A DNA stretch of 64,000 nt from contig JAMPDF010000001.1 of NCBI GenBank assembly GCA_023665755.1, forward strand, positions 139,537 to 203,536, written 5' to 3'. This DNA comes from Prevotella sp. Lineage in GTDB: Bacteria; Bacillota_I; Bacilli_A; ML615J-28; CAG-313. The translations under genes and the position numbers were made by a program. Below, in pieces: positions 35,556 to 42,867 of the stretch (the stretch's first letter is position 1; each line of letters begins with the position of its first letter). The notes beneath the pieces are model-generated. The model was not told the DNA's origin. It made no database searches and saw only the letters and a list, made by a program, of their open reading frames with translations.

Positions 35556-35739
35556 AATCCTCCATTCTAGTAATTATCAAGTCTTGTCCGCTAATGATAA
35601 AATAATCTATCTCAATGTGATTGGATTGACATAGTTTGAGTTCTTTTACATTATAAAGACTGGCTTGATGGCAAATCCCATTTTTATCAAAAAAAACGGA
35701 TATTTTTTTATTACCTAATAGTTGTTTTGCAAAATTCAT
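35491..35739 (-). CDS. yqfC: YabP/YqfC family sporulation protein
   Basis: An 82-residue protein with the repetitive beta pattern of the YabP/YqfC family: HIEIDYFIISGQDLIITRM then a strand ending IEGKIEKMEF. The family is sporulation-specific in Firmicutes and YqfC is always next to YqfD. The ribosome site is poor (GGTG). The upstream sequence CATATAAT (35755-35762 on the minus strand) fits the -10 of sigma-E promoters, though no -35 is clear. Confidence 0.85.
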   Translation of the reverse strand: MNFAKQLLGNKKISVFFDKNGICHQASLYNVKELKLCQSNHIEIDYFIISGQDLIITRMEDYEIIIEGKIEKMEFAQAEEKN

Positions 35740-35783
35740 TCTAACACCACTACTATTATATGGAAACGCTCTAAAAAAAGAAC

Positions 35784-35809
35784 AAAAAAAGTGGACAATT
35801 CCACTTTTT
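35784..35809 (-). terminator. Terminator after the zinc-ribbon membrane protein gene
   Basis: Nine-bp perfect stem (35786-35794 with 35801-35809), 6-base loop, T-run on the minus strand. It separates this gene from yqfC. Confidence 0.8.
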
Positions 35810-35829
35810 CGATTTGAATCAATGTCTAT

Positions 35830-36246
35830 TTATAGATTTTGTAGTTGAAGAATGATACCCAAAAAACTATTTACCAAAGTAACAATTAAAAAGATAATTG
35901 ATAAAATTAATCCAGCAATAGCCTTTCCATTGGGAGTAGCTTTTAGTCCTTTTATAGAATACACGATTCCACAAATAGTCACTGGATATCCTACTATAGG
36001 TAAAAACCATGCTACAATACCGATAAGTCCCAAAATAAAACCAGTGTTTGCTGCTTTGCTTATTGCATCAGTAGATTGCATTGGTCGCATTGAGGATGCT
36101 GAAGTGTGGGTTAAATCAGTTTGTTCTGCAGTTTGATATGTTGTTTCTTGGTTGTTTTGTACTTTTGGACTCAATTGATGACCACAATAAGCACAAACTG
36201 TATCTTGATCATCTATTTTGGCACCACATTGTTCACAAAATTTCAT
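35830..36246 (-). CDS. Zinc-ribbon DUF4190-type membrane protein
   Basis: A 138-residue protein: N-terminal zinc ribbon (Cys4, Cys7, Cys18, Cys21 in MKFCEQCGAK...CAYCG), a low-complexity Gln/Thr linker, then two membrane helices (about 70-92 and 110-133) of the DUF4190 type (GIVYSIKGLKATPNGKAIAG). Function unknown. The start at 36246 is chosen because the zinc ribbon begins there and an AAAGGA-like site precedes it; the longer frame runs into the rpsU terminator. Confidence 0.8.
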   Translation of the reverse strand: MKFCEQCGAKIDDQDTVCAYCGHQLSPKVQNNQETTYQTAEQTDLTHTSASSMRPMQSTDAISKAANTGFILGLIGIVAWFLPIVGYPVTICGIVYSIKGLKATPNGKAIAGLILSIIFLIVTLVNSFLGIILQLQNL

Positions 36247-36285
36247 CTTTTTCTTTTCCTTTCCTTCATTTTTTATTTTTCTAAA

Positions 36286-36314
36286 ATAAAAACTACCAAG
36301 CGATTGTTTGGTAG
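36286..36314 (-). terminator. rpsU terminator
   Basis: CTACCAA pairs with TTGGTAG (36308-36314 with 36293-36299), followed on the minus strand by TTTTTATTTT. Confidence 0.8.
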
Positions 36315-36323
36315 CATCTAACA

Positions 36324-36506
36324 TTAGTGAGAACGACCGCCGTTTTTTCTAGCAGCTCTTCTTTTTTCTTTGCGAATGTCGCTAGGTTTCATGTAATGTT
36401 GACGTTTGCGGGCTTCAACAAGGGTTCCAGATCTAGAAACATCTCTCTTGAATCTCTTTAAAGCTTCATCTAATGTGTCGTTTTCTCTTACAACTGTCTT
36501 TGGCAT
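36324..36506 (-). CDS. rpsU: 30S ribosomal protein bS21
   Basis: A 60-residue small-subunit protein that helps translation initiation. Typical sequence: VRENDTLDEALKRFKRDVSR then a basic tail with RRAARKNG. It has its own promoter and terminator. It stands upstream of yqfC-yqfD and dnaG-rpoD, as in Bacillus. Confidence 0.96.
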   Translation of the reverse strand: MPKTVVRENDTLDEALKRFKRDVSRSGTLVEARKRQHYMKPSDIRKEKRRAARKNGGRSH

Positions 36507-36541
36507 CTTTTAGTCACCCCTTTCAACCCTAATTCATTAAT

Positions 36542-36570
36542 ATTATACAATATTTTTGTTTTTTTGTAAA
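36542..36570 (-). promoter_or_regulatory. Sigma-A promoter for rpsU
   Basis: Minus-strand TTTACA (36565-36570), 17-base spacer, TATAAT (36542-36547). Confidence 0.75.
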
Positions 36571-36593
36571 ATAAAGTGGTAAGTTTTTTGTCT

Positions 36594-37187
36594 TTATTTC
36601 ATCAATAATTGTTGAATCAACGCTCTACTTGCTTTTCCCCGGTGACTAATCTGATTTTTCTCATCTTCACTTAGTAATCCCATTGCTTTTTCACATTCTG
36701 ATACATAAAATAAAGTGTCATATCCAAATCCATTGTGGCCTATCTCTTCTTCTAAAATCAATCCTTCTGTTTTTCCTGTTGATGTAACACACTGTTTTCC
36801 ATCATAATATACCATTGCACATTCAAAATGGGCACTTCTTTGGGTAATTCCTTCCATTTCAGATAGTAGTTTCTTTCGATTATCTGCACTACTGGCATTA
36901 GACTGATCCATTGATGCATAACGTGCGCTATAAATACCTGGTCTACCCTCTAAAGCATCTACTACAATTCCTGAATCATCACTAATTACAGGTATACCAA
37001 ATTGGGCATAATAGTAATGTGCCTTGATAATGGCATTTTCCAAAAATGTCATACCATCTTCTATGGGTTCTTCTATTTCTGGAAAATCAGATAAATTGAG
37101 TATCTCTATATTGAATTGACTATTTTCAAAAATATTGACTAACTCTTTGACCTTATGCTTGTTTTTAGTTGCTAATAATACTTTCAT
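36594..37187 (-). CDS. rdgB: XTP/dITP pyrophosphatase (RdgB/HAM1)
   Basis: House-cleaning enzyme (197 residues) that hydrolyses ITP, dITP and XTP to monophosphates so they do not enter DNA or RNA. Motifs: LLATKNKHKVKEL at the N-terminus, FLENAIIKA (about 49), SDDSGIVVDALEGRPGIYSA (about 70) and NQISHRGKA near the end. Good AGAGG ribosome site. It follows gerM, a pairing also found in Bacillus (gerM-rph-rdgB), here without rph. Confidence 0.95.
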   Translation of the reverse strand: MKVLLATKNKHKVKELVNIFENSQFNIEILNLSDFPEIEEPIEDGMTFLENAIIKAHYYYAQFGIPVISDDSGIVVDALEGRPGIYSARYASMDQSNASSADNRKKLLSEMEGITQRSAHFECAMVYYDGKQCVTSTGKTEGLILEEEIGHNGFGYDTLFYVSECEKAMGLLSEDEKNQISHRGKASRALIQQLLMK

Positions 37188-37239
37188 TTTCCACCTCTTT
37201 ATTCATATATCATATAATAAAAAGAAAAAAAAGAAAAGC

Positions 37240-37278
37240 AAAAAGAACATTTGCTAGTTCTTTACCTCAGCAAATGTT
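37240..37278 (-). terminator. Terminator overlapping the gerM stop
   Basis: AACATTTGCT pairs with AGCAAATGTT (37269-37278 with 37247-37256 on the minus strand), followed by CTTTTTGC and a T-rich stretch. The gerM stop is in the loop. Confidence 0.7.
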
Positions 37279-38102
37279 TTTTCATAAAGGGTTGTATCTT
37301 TTCCATTAATGGTCAACGTGTCTACGTTAAAATTAAAACCAATGGTCTGTTCAAGTGATTCTTTCAAAGTTGTATCTAAATTAGTTAAATCAGTAAAAGA
37401 GATTTGAATGGCATTATCAGTTTGCTCGTATGTAAAAGCTAGTGTTTCTAGATTTGATTTTGCTAAAATTTTTTGGATGACATATTCACATTCGTTTTTA
37501 GAGTGATAAAAATAAGTAACCGGGAAAATATTATCATTTTCTTGATAAATGACAGTAGTATAATCCGACTCTAGTAAGTAAGACGTCTCATACACATAAT
37601 TAGCCCCTGATGCTTTACTGATTTTTGAAAAACTATAATCGTTAATGGTGGTGACGGGTTTTCCATCTAACATCAATACAATTTTTTCAATTTCATCATC
37701 ACAAAATGTCCATGCTAGTGCATCTACAGCTAATTTCCCAGCAGATCTGAGTATATCTTCTGATACATGCATAACCAAAGTATGACCATCTAATTCGTAT
37801 TTTTCAAGTGCAGTTGAAGGCGTAATAGAGGATGAATATCCCTCTGGCAATACGCTTACATTTTTGGTCAATAAATTCCACTTCTGTAGAATTTGATTTT
37901 CTTCAATTTGATCCACATATACTTTTACACCAACTAATTTATTTTTTTCATTCACTAAAAAGATTCGTTGATATTCTGTCTTTTCTTTTCCTACATCACT
38001 TGGCGATTTTCCAAACCATTTTTGATACGTTGTTTTAGGAATGGCTATTAATGTAACCAATACAATTAAAATAAAAATTCCAATTATAATTTTCTTTTTC
38101 AT
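37254..38102 (-). CDS. gerM: GerM-like sporulation protein (GerMN domains)
   Basis: A 282-residue protein with an N-terminal membrane anchor (about 3-22; no lipobox Cys, whereas Bacillus GerM is a lipoprotein). Two GerMN-type domains follow (about 45-165 and 170-275), recognised by ILQKWNLLTKNVSVLPEGYS and VIYQENDNIFPVTYFYH. GerM is made in the mother cell and supports the engulfment apparatus and later germination in Bacillus. A sigma-E-like promoter stands directly upstream. The family call is moderately strong; synteny with rdgB and the promoter support it. Confidence 0.78.
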   Translation of the reverse strand: MKKKIIIGIFILIVLVTLIAIPKTTYQKWFGKSPSDVGKEKTEYQRIFLVNEKNKLVGVKVYVDQIEENQILQKWNLLTKNVSVLPEGYSSSITPSTALEKYELDGHTLVMHVSEDILRSAGKLAVDALAWTFCDDEIEKIVLMLDGKPVTTINDYSFSKISKASGANYVYETSYLLESDYTTVIYQENDNIFPVTYFYHSKNECEYVIQKILAKSNLETLAFTYEQTDNAIQISFTDLTNLDTTLKESLEQTIGFNFNVDTLTINGKDTTLYEKTFAEVKN

Positions 38103-38119
38103 ATTCCACCTCGCATTTC

Positions 38120-38147
38120 ATTGTATGTTTTTTTGCCCAAATTATGC
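38120..38147 (-). promoter_or_regulatory. Sigma-E-like promoter for gerM
   Basis: Minus-strand CATACAAT (38120-38127) is a perfect match to the Bacillus sigma-E -10. GCATAAT (38141-38147) matches the KMATATT -35 at six of seven positions, with a 13-base spacer. Confidence 0.7.
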
Positions 38148-38175
38148 TAATTTGCTTTATTTTTTATTGGATTTG

Positions 38176-38184
38176 TGATATACT
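38176..38184 (+). promoter_or_regulatory. Extended -10 promoter for the CPBP gene
   Basis: TGA followed by TATACT (38179-38184); no clear -35. AAAGGAG follows before the ATG at 38209. Confidence 0.5.
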
Positions 38185-38208
38185 AATTTTAAAGGAGAAA
38201 TATATTTT

Positions 38209-39198
38209 ATGAATTTAAATTCCAATACAATTTTATTAATACAAATGATACTTGTCATATTATGCATCATTGTTGGTACTTTTCTAGGTGTGTTTTTCGG
38301 CAAGCGCTACCGTAAGAAAAAGGACAAAATGATAGCTGAAGGACTATGCAATGCTGAACCGATTTATATAGAAGATCAAGCATCTAGATCCAAATATATT
38401 ATTACTATCGTTGCTTACTTTGCCTTTTTTTATATTGTTGCAAGTATTTTATCGGTTATTATTTCCTTTATTGTACTAATCATAAAGGGGTACTCAATGG
38501 ACTCAATGGTTGAGGGATCGAAAGAATACTTAGATTATTACAATACTACGCTTACTTGGACAAACTTTTTAACTTATCTTGGCTCCTGTGCAGTTGTACT
38601 ACCATTAGTCGGGCCTAAATTAATCAAGGATATGAAGCGTTTTTCAGGAAATGCAAAGTTTTATCTCAAATGGTGGGGAATTGGATTTGCTATGATGTAT
38701 GGGGCTGCTATTCTAGCGAACATCATTACAAACATATTTAGTCTTGGATTAGAAGCTCCTGGAAATTCTGAAAATCAAGAGGCAATCAATACTTTAATGG
38801 CTAGTGGTGGTCTCAATTATGCCATTATCGCTATTGTAACCGTTTTGATTGCACCTGTCTTAGAAGAATTGATTTTTAGAAAGGCTTTATTTGGCTTGTT
38901 CAAAAAAGACACTTTCTTACCTGTCATTATATCTTCTATTCTGTTTGCGGGAATCCATGTTTTCCCTGCCTGTGCACAAATTTTATTGAATATTGTTACA
39001 CACGATGCCACTTGGCTTGACTTTCACTTAGAATTTATATGCATTTTTAGTTATCTCGCACAGGCCATCGCCTTATCTTTTGTATATTATAAGACAAAAC
39101 GAAACTTAATTCCTTGTATTTTGATCCATTTTACCAATAACTTGATTGCGCTCATCTTAAATACCATTTTGATTTTTGCTCCCCAATTACTAGGATAA
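38209..39198 (+). CDS. CPBP family intramembrane glutamic endopeptidase
   Basis: A 329-residue multi-pass membrane protein (about eight hydrophobic segments). The CPBP/Abi (Rce1-like) catalytic motifs are present: EELIFRKALFG (EExxxR), SILFAGIHVF (FxxxH) and a third motif HFTNNLIA. In bacteria such enzymes are linked to bacteriocin self-immunity or membrane protein processing; no bacteriocin gene is visible nearby. ATG at 38209 with AAAGGAG 11 bases upstream. The acetyltransferase gene follows after 22 bases, probably in the same operon. Confidence 0.9.
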   Translation: MNLNSNTILLIQMILVILCIIVGTFLGVFFGKRYRKKKDKMIAEGLCNAEPIYIEDQASRSKYIITIVAYFAFFYIVASILSVIISFIVLIIKGYSMDSMVEGSKEYLDYYNTTLTWTNFLTYLGSCAVVLPLVGPKLIKDMKRFSGNAKFYLKWWGIGFAMMYGAAILANIITNIFSLGLEAPGNSENQEAINTLMASGGLNYAIIAIVTVLIAPVLEELIFRKALFGLFKKDTFLPVIISSILFAGIHVFPACAQILLNIVTHDATWLDFHLEFICIFSYLAQAIALSFVYYKTKRNLIPCILIHFTNNLIALILNTILIFAPQLLG

Positions 39199-39220
39199 TT
39201 CTTGTTGAGGAGATGCCATT

Positions 39221-39841
39221 ATGTCTATTTATCAAAAAATGCATAATACTGAATTATATCTACCTACTGATAATGCAATTATGCAAGAGCAACTTCACTA
39301 TTTAGACTTGTTACATGAATATAATCAAATTAAGCCTAGTCAACTCAAACAAAAAGAAGCAATGCTCAAAACAATGTTTGCTGAGATTGGCAAAGGTTGC
39401 TATATTGAAACACCATTTTATGCAAATTTTGGTGGTCACCATGTTCATTTTGGTCAAAAAGTTTATGCAAATTTCAATCTAACCCTAGTAGATGATACGC
39501 ATATCTATGTTGGGGATTATACAATGTTTGGTCCTAATGTTGTGATAGCAACAGCTGCTCACCCTATTTTGCCTCAATTACGCGAAAAAGGCTATCAGTA
39601 TAACGCGCCTATTCATATTGGGAAAAATTGTTGGCTTGGAGCAGGTACAATAGTACTACCTGGCATTACTATCGGTGATAATACTGTTATTGGGGCAGGA
39701 AGTGTTGTTACCAAAGACATACCTAGTAATGTTGTGGCAGTTGGAAATCCATGTAAAATCCTTAGAAAAATAGATGATAAGGATAGACAATTCTATTTTA
39801 AAGATAGACAAATTGATCTAAATATTAAATCTAAAGAATAA
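39221..39841 (+). CDS. Maltose/galactoside O-acetyltransferase family protein
   Basis: A 206-residue LacA/Maa-like left-handed beta-helix enzyme that moves acetyl from acetyl-CoA to a sugar hydroxyl. Evidence: N-terminal Maa domain, FYANFGGHHVHFGQKVYANF, TAAHPILPQLR with the catalytic His, and hexapeptide repeats (IGKNCWLGAGTIVLPGITIG, IGAGSVVTKDIP, VAVGNPCKILRKI). The substrate is not deducible. GAGGAG precedes the ATG. Confidence 0.92.
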   Translation: MSIYQKMHNTELYLPTDNAIMQEQLHYLDLLHEYNQIKPSQLKQKEAMLKTMFAEIGKGCYIETPFYANFGGHHVHFGQKVYANFNLTLVDDTHIYVGDYTMFGPNVVIATAAHPILPQLREKGYQYNAPIHIGKNCWLGAGTIVLPGITIGDNTVIGAGSVVTKDIPSNVVAVGNPCKILRKIDDKDRQFYFKDRQIDLNIKSKE

Positions 39842-39842
39842 C

Positions 39843-39872
39843 AAAAAAGAAGCACGGAACTGCTTCTTTTTT
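39843..39872. terminator. Bidirectional terminator
   Basis: Perfect 12-bp stem (39843-39854 with 39861-39872), 6-base loop, T/A tails. It separates the acetyltransferase gene from convergent rsmH. Confidence 0.9.
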
Positions 39873-39880
39873 GTTACTCT

Positions 39881-40819
39881 CTATTTGATTCGTTCAATGA
39901 TACGCATTTTTGCGCTATGCGAACGATTGTTATTTTTCAATTCTGAATCGTTGGGTAAAATAATTTTTTTATTCACCAATCGATATTTTACATCATATCC
40001 CTCTGGAACAAACGGAATTCCTTTTGGTAATTGGATAGTTGTTTTTTCTTTAAATAATTGCTTTGTTATTCTATCCTCTAAAGAATGAAACGTAATTACA
40101 ACCATTCGTCCACCTACTTTTAGCATATCTAACCCATCTGACAAGCCTTGTTTCAAACTATCTAGTTCGTGATTTACTTCGATTCGAATGGCCTGGAAAG
40201 TTTGTTTGGCGGGATGACTAGAACCTCTTAGTGCTACTGCGGGCAATGCTTTTTTGATTACTTCTACCAATTCCAGTGTGGTAGAAATTGGCTTATTTTT
40301 CCGTTCTGTGACAATCTTTTTAGCAATTAAAGGGGCAAATTTTTCCTCTCCATAGTCATATAATATCTTCACCAACTCTTTTTCAGTATATGAATTCACA
40401 ACAGTATACGCATCTAAAGATGCATTTTGATCCATCCGCATATCAAGTGGGCCATCAAAACGATAACTAAATCCTCGTTCAGGTATATCCAATTGAAAAC
40501 TAGAAACACCAAGGTCATATAAAATGCCATCTACTTCATGAATGCCTTCTATCGCTAAAGCTTGCTTTATATTTTGAAAATTATCCTGAAGTAACGTAAA
40601 TTGACTTGAAATATGTGATAACCGAATACGTGCTTTCTCAATTGCATAAGAATCTTGATCGAAAGCAAATAAATGACCTCTATTTAATTCTTCTAAAATA
40701 CGAGAAGCATGTCCTCCCCCACCAAGTGTGCAATCGACATAAACACCAGTAGGACGAATGCATAATCCTTCTATTGCTTCATCTAATAAAACGGATATGT
40801 GTTGATATTGATCTTCCAT
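39881..40819 (-). CDS. rsmH: 16S rRNA (cytosine1402-N4)-methyltransferase RsmH
   Basis: SAM-dependent methyltransferase (312 residues) acting on C1402 of 16S rRNA. Motifs: HISVLLDEAIEGL, VDCTLGGGGHASRIL (SAM site) and FHSLEDRITKQLFKE. In most Bacilli it starts the dcw division cluster before ftsL and pbp; here nothing of that cluster follows, so the gene has become isolated. AAAGGAG stands before the ATG. Confidence 0.96.
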   Translation of the reverse strand: MEDQYQHISVLLDEAIEGLCIRPTGVYVDCTLGGGGHASRILEELNRGHLFAFDQDSYAIEKARIRLSHISSQFTLLQDNFQNIKQALAIEGIHEVDGILYDLGVSSFQLDIPERGFSYRFDGPLDMRMDQNASLDAYTVVNSYTEKELVKILYDYGEEKFAPLIAKKIVTERKNKPISTTLELVEVIKKALPAVALRGSSHPAKQTFQAIRIEVNHELDSLKQGLSDGLDMLKVGGRMVVITFHSLEDRITKQLFKEKTTIQLPKGIPFVPEGYDVKYRLVNKKIILPNDSELKNNNRSHSAKMRIIERIK

Positions 40820-40832
40820 AATTTTCTCCTTT

Positions 40833-40860
40833 AAAAAGAAAAACGCATCCCGTGATGCGT
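40833..40860 (-). terminator. Terminator/attenuator between rpmF and rsmH
   Basis: ACGCATC pairs with GATGCGT (40854-40860 with 40843-40849), followed by TTTTTC on the minus strand. The rsmH ribosome site follows at once, so some read-through is likely. Confidence 0.75.
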
Positions 40861-40889
40861 CTTCAAGTTGTTTTGACTAAGCGATTCTC

Positions 40890-41093
40890 TTAGTCGTTGT
40901 TGGCTTCTTTAACTTTAATTTCCTTAACTTGTTTACCATTATAGTGACCACAAACAGGGCAAACACGGTGAGAAAGTTTCAATTCACCGCAATTTGGGCA
41001 AACTACCATTCCTGGCACTTCCAATTTATAATGTGTACGACGTTTAAGTTTACGAGTTTTAGAAACACGACGTTGTTGAGCTATTGCTCCCAT
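40890..41093 (-). CDS. rpmF: 50S ribosomal protein bL32
   Basis: A 67-residue zinc-binding form of L32: RRVSKTRKLKRRTHYKL core and four cysteines (Cys32, Cys35, Cys45, Cys48) for zinc. The C-terminal tail (KEIKVKEANND) is charged. It follows yceD by 14 bases, the usual bacterial pair. Confidence 0.95.
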   Translation of the reverse strand: MGAIAQQRRVSKTRKLKRRTHYKLEVPGMVVCPNCGELKLSHRVCPVCGHYNGKQVKEIKVKEANND

Positions 41094-41107
41094 AAAAACA
41101 CCTCTTT

Positions 41108-41599
41108 CTAATCTTCATCCTCATCTAATCCGTCAGAATAGAAAAGAACTTCATCTGAATCGTCATCATCAATAGATAGGGTATCATCTAAAATAATTCC
41201 TCGTTCTTGGAGAATCTCATGAGCGTTTGGTAAAGTGACATTAATCGGCTTCTCGATTAGAATATTTGACCAAACCATTTCCGACAAATCGATAGTATTG
41301 TTTTCAATTAAAAATGTATCTTCTTTTTCGATTAGGCTATAGACTTCATCATATGCATAATGATGTTCATAGGGTACTGGTTCAAGTGTTAATGCACACT
41401 CTAAACACATCCTTACATCGAACTGATACAAAAACCGATACGTCTGTTCATCTATACGATAAATTTGGCCTGTCACATAGACTTTATCTATATCTAGTAT
41501 ATCGGCCACAGATTGAATGGCTGTAGTGAAATCAATTGTATCTGAAAAAGCGTATGGAAATGTTTGAATTTTTCTCAACTGTTGGATGGTCCATTTCAT
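41108..41599 (-). CDS. yceD: YceD family (DUF177) protein
   Basis: A 163-residue protein of the YceD/DUF177 family, linked to 23S rRNA accumulation and usually paired with rpmF. The central motif MCLECALTLEPVPYEHHYAY fits the family. The C-terminus is very acidic. The ATG at 41599 is preferred because AGGTGA lies just upstream; the alternative GTG three codons earlier would be part of that site. Confidence 0.88.
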   Translation of the reverse strand: MKWTIQQLRKIQTFPYAFSDTIDFTTAIQSVADILDIDKVYVTGQIYRIDEQTYRFLYQFDVRMCLECALTLEPVPYEHHYAYDEVYSLIEKEDTFLIENNTIDLSEMVWSNILIEKPINVTLPNAHEILQERGIILDDTLSIDDDDSDEVLFYSDGLDEDED

Positions 41600-41627
41600 T
41601 TCAATCACCTATCTCTGATTCTTTCCT

Positions 41628-41656
41628 ATTATACTACAAAATTACCTTTTTGTCCA
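41628..41656 (-). promoter_or_regulatory. Sigma-A promoter for yceD-rpmF
   Basis: Minus-strand TGGACA (41651-41656), 17-base spacer, TATAAT (41628-41633). Confidence 0.8.
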
Positions 41657-41686
41657 TACATTAGCCTTTAAAAAGTCTATTTTTTC

Positions 41687-41714
41687 ACCATTATTGAATT
41701 TTTTGCATATACTA
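41687..41714 (+). promoter_or_regulatory. Sigma-K-like promoter before the 61-residue peptide
   Basis: CATATACTA (41706-41714) fits the sigma-K -10 CATAnnnTA, with ACC (41687-41689) 16 bases upstream as the -35. The block TTGAAT(N5)GCATATACTAC is also found, with N4, before the vWA gene at 52124. Confidence 0.45.
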
Positions 41715-41736
41715 CTCATATATAGGGGGAATACAT

Positions 41737-41922
41737 ATGAAAAAATGGTTTAATTCTCGTGTAGTATGGCTTAAAAATGGTTACTCCAAATTAAATGGCT
41801 ACTTTTGTTGTATTTTTTGGTGGCAACTTTTTATTACATTATTTTGGTTTTCTTTTGCCAATCTCATCTTGCTAGTCATCACATGTATGATATGGTTAAC
41901 CAGCCTCTTCTTGATAATCTGA
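41737..41922 (+). CDS. Small aromatic-rich membrane peptide
   Basis: A 61-residue peptide: basic N-terminus (MKKWFNSRVVWLKNGYSK), then about 40 mostly hydrophobic residues rich in Trp, Phe, Cys, Leu and Ile that could form one or two membrane helices. No known family. It is supported as real by AGGGGG eight bases before the ATG and by an upstream promoter-like block. Its end overlaps the convergent ysxE by 27 bases. Mother-cell expression is inferred from the promoter only. Confidence 0.55.
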   Translation: MKKWFNSRVVWLKNGYSKLNGYFCCIFWWQLFITLFWFSFANLILLVITCMIWLTSLFLII

Positions 41923-42867
41923 GAAATTGGCAAAATATTTTTGCAGCGATGTAGCAGTGGCCACAAAGCTATTGGAATTAACAAAATCCTCACTTGAAAT
42001 GGGCATTCTTTTGATATAAATCACTAATACAAGGTAGCGAAAATAATCATAATAAAACAATTGATTTTCATCATAGTATTCATTCAAAATCATACTTTTG
42101 AAATCAATATCATATTTTTCATTTTCTACATAAAATTTTGCCATATCTAATGAGCGAATTCCTGTTTTTCCATTGTCTAAACTGATAAGATAATTGATTC
42201 CTCTTACATTCAGTAGGTGGTCAATCGTTGGTTGATTGTGAATAAAATTATATTGAACACTTTCACGTGCTTTTACACTGCTAATAATACGTTTTTGTAA
42301 CTTGACAAGTTCTTTCTTTGCATCTAAAATGTAATGATAATTTTCTAAAATAGGCATAGAAAAAATATCTAGTGGTTTACTTTCAACTCTTCTTACCGTC
42401 TGTTCTAATAATCGAAATTTATAATCCAATTGGCTTGATAATTCATCAAATTTGTACCTTGACTTTGAAGGGTCTAAGGTCTTTTTGATTTTAGTCTGAT
42501 CATGTAGTATTTCTAATTCTGAAAATAAATTAGCAGCTTTAATATCTTCTCGAATAGTCACTTGCGGAATATATTCTTGAATATAGAACGCACTTTGATT
42601 GGTTTTAGTTACAAACTGTTTTTCTTTATTTACGATAGGATAAAGCACATTATTGGCACCTTGATTAGCTAAATACTGATATTTGTCCAAAACTGCTTCA
42701 CTACTTTCCTTTAAAAAAAAGGTTTCTCCGCCTTCTGTAAATAATTGATAAGATTTTAATCCGATTGGCTTGGCGTCAAATACTTCAATCTCATAATATT
42801 TGACTAGTTCCATATCTAAAGCCCTAATTCGCCGAAGTCTATTTTGAATGTGAACGTCCCGATTCAT
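41896..42867 (-). CDS. ysxE: YsxE/CotS-like spore coat kinase homologue
   Basis: A 323-residue protein of the CotS/YsxE type (aminoglycoside-phosphotransferase-like fold), encoded after spoVID just as in Bacillus. It overlaps spoVID by 29 bases, with AAGGG upstream. The N-lobe (YQLFTEGGETFFLKESS) keeps the Lys of the ATP site. The catalytic loop, normally HGDxxxxN, reads HNQPTIDH at residues 210-217, so the catalytic Asp is Gln and the Asn is His; the later SLDNGKTG keeps an Asp. It is probably a structural coat protein or pseudokinase. The assignment rests on both sequence pattern and synteny. Confidence 0.78.
   Translation of the reverse strand: MNRDVHIQNRLRRIRALDMELVKYYEIEVFDAKPIGLKSYQLFTEGGETFFLKESSEAVLDKYQYLANQGANNVLYPIVNKEKQFVTKTNQSAFYIQEYIPQVTIREDIKAANLFSELEILHDQTKIKKTLDPSKSRYKFDELSSQLDYKFRLLEQTVRRVESKPLDIFSMPILENYHYILDAKKELVKLQKRIISSVKARESVQYNFIHNQPTIDHLLNVRGINYLISLDNGKTGIRSLDMAKFYVENEKYDIDFKSMILNEYYDENQLFYYDYFRYLVLVIYIKRMPISSEDFVNSNSFVATATSLQKYFANFSDYQEEAG

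Noticed and set aside
38209..39841. Bacteriocin or phage-defence cassette around the CPBP gene
   Set aside because: No precursor peptide, modification enzyme or defence gene is adjacent; the partner is an ordinary sugar O-acetyltransferase.
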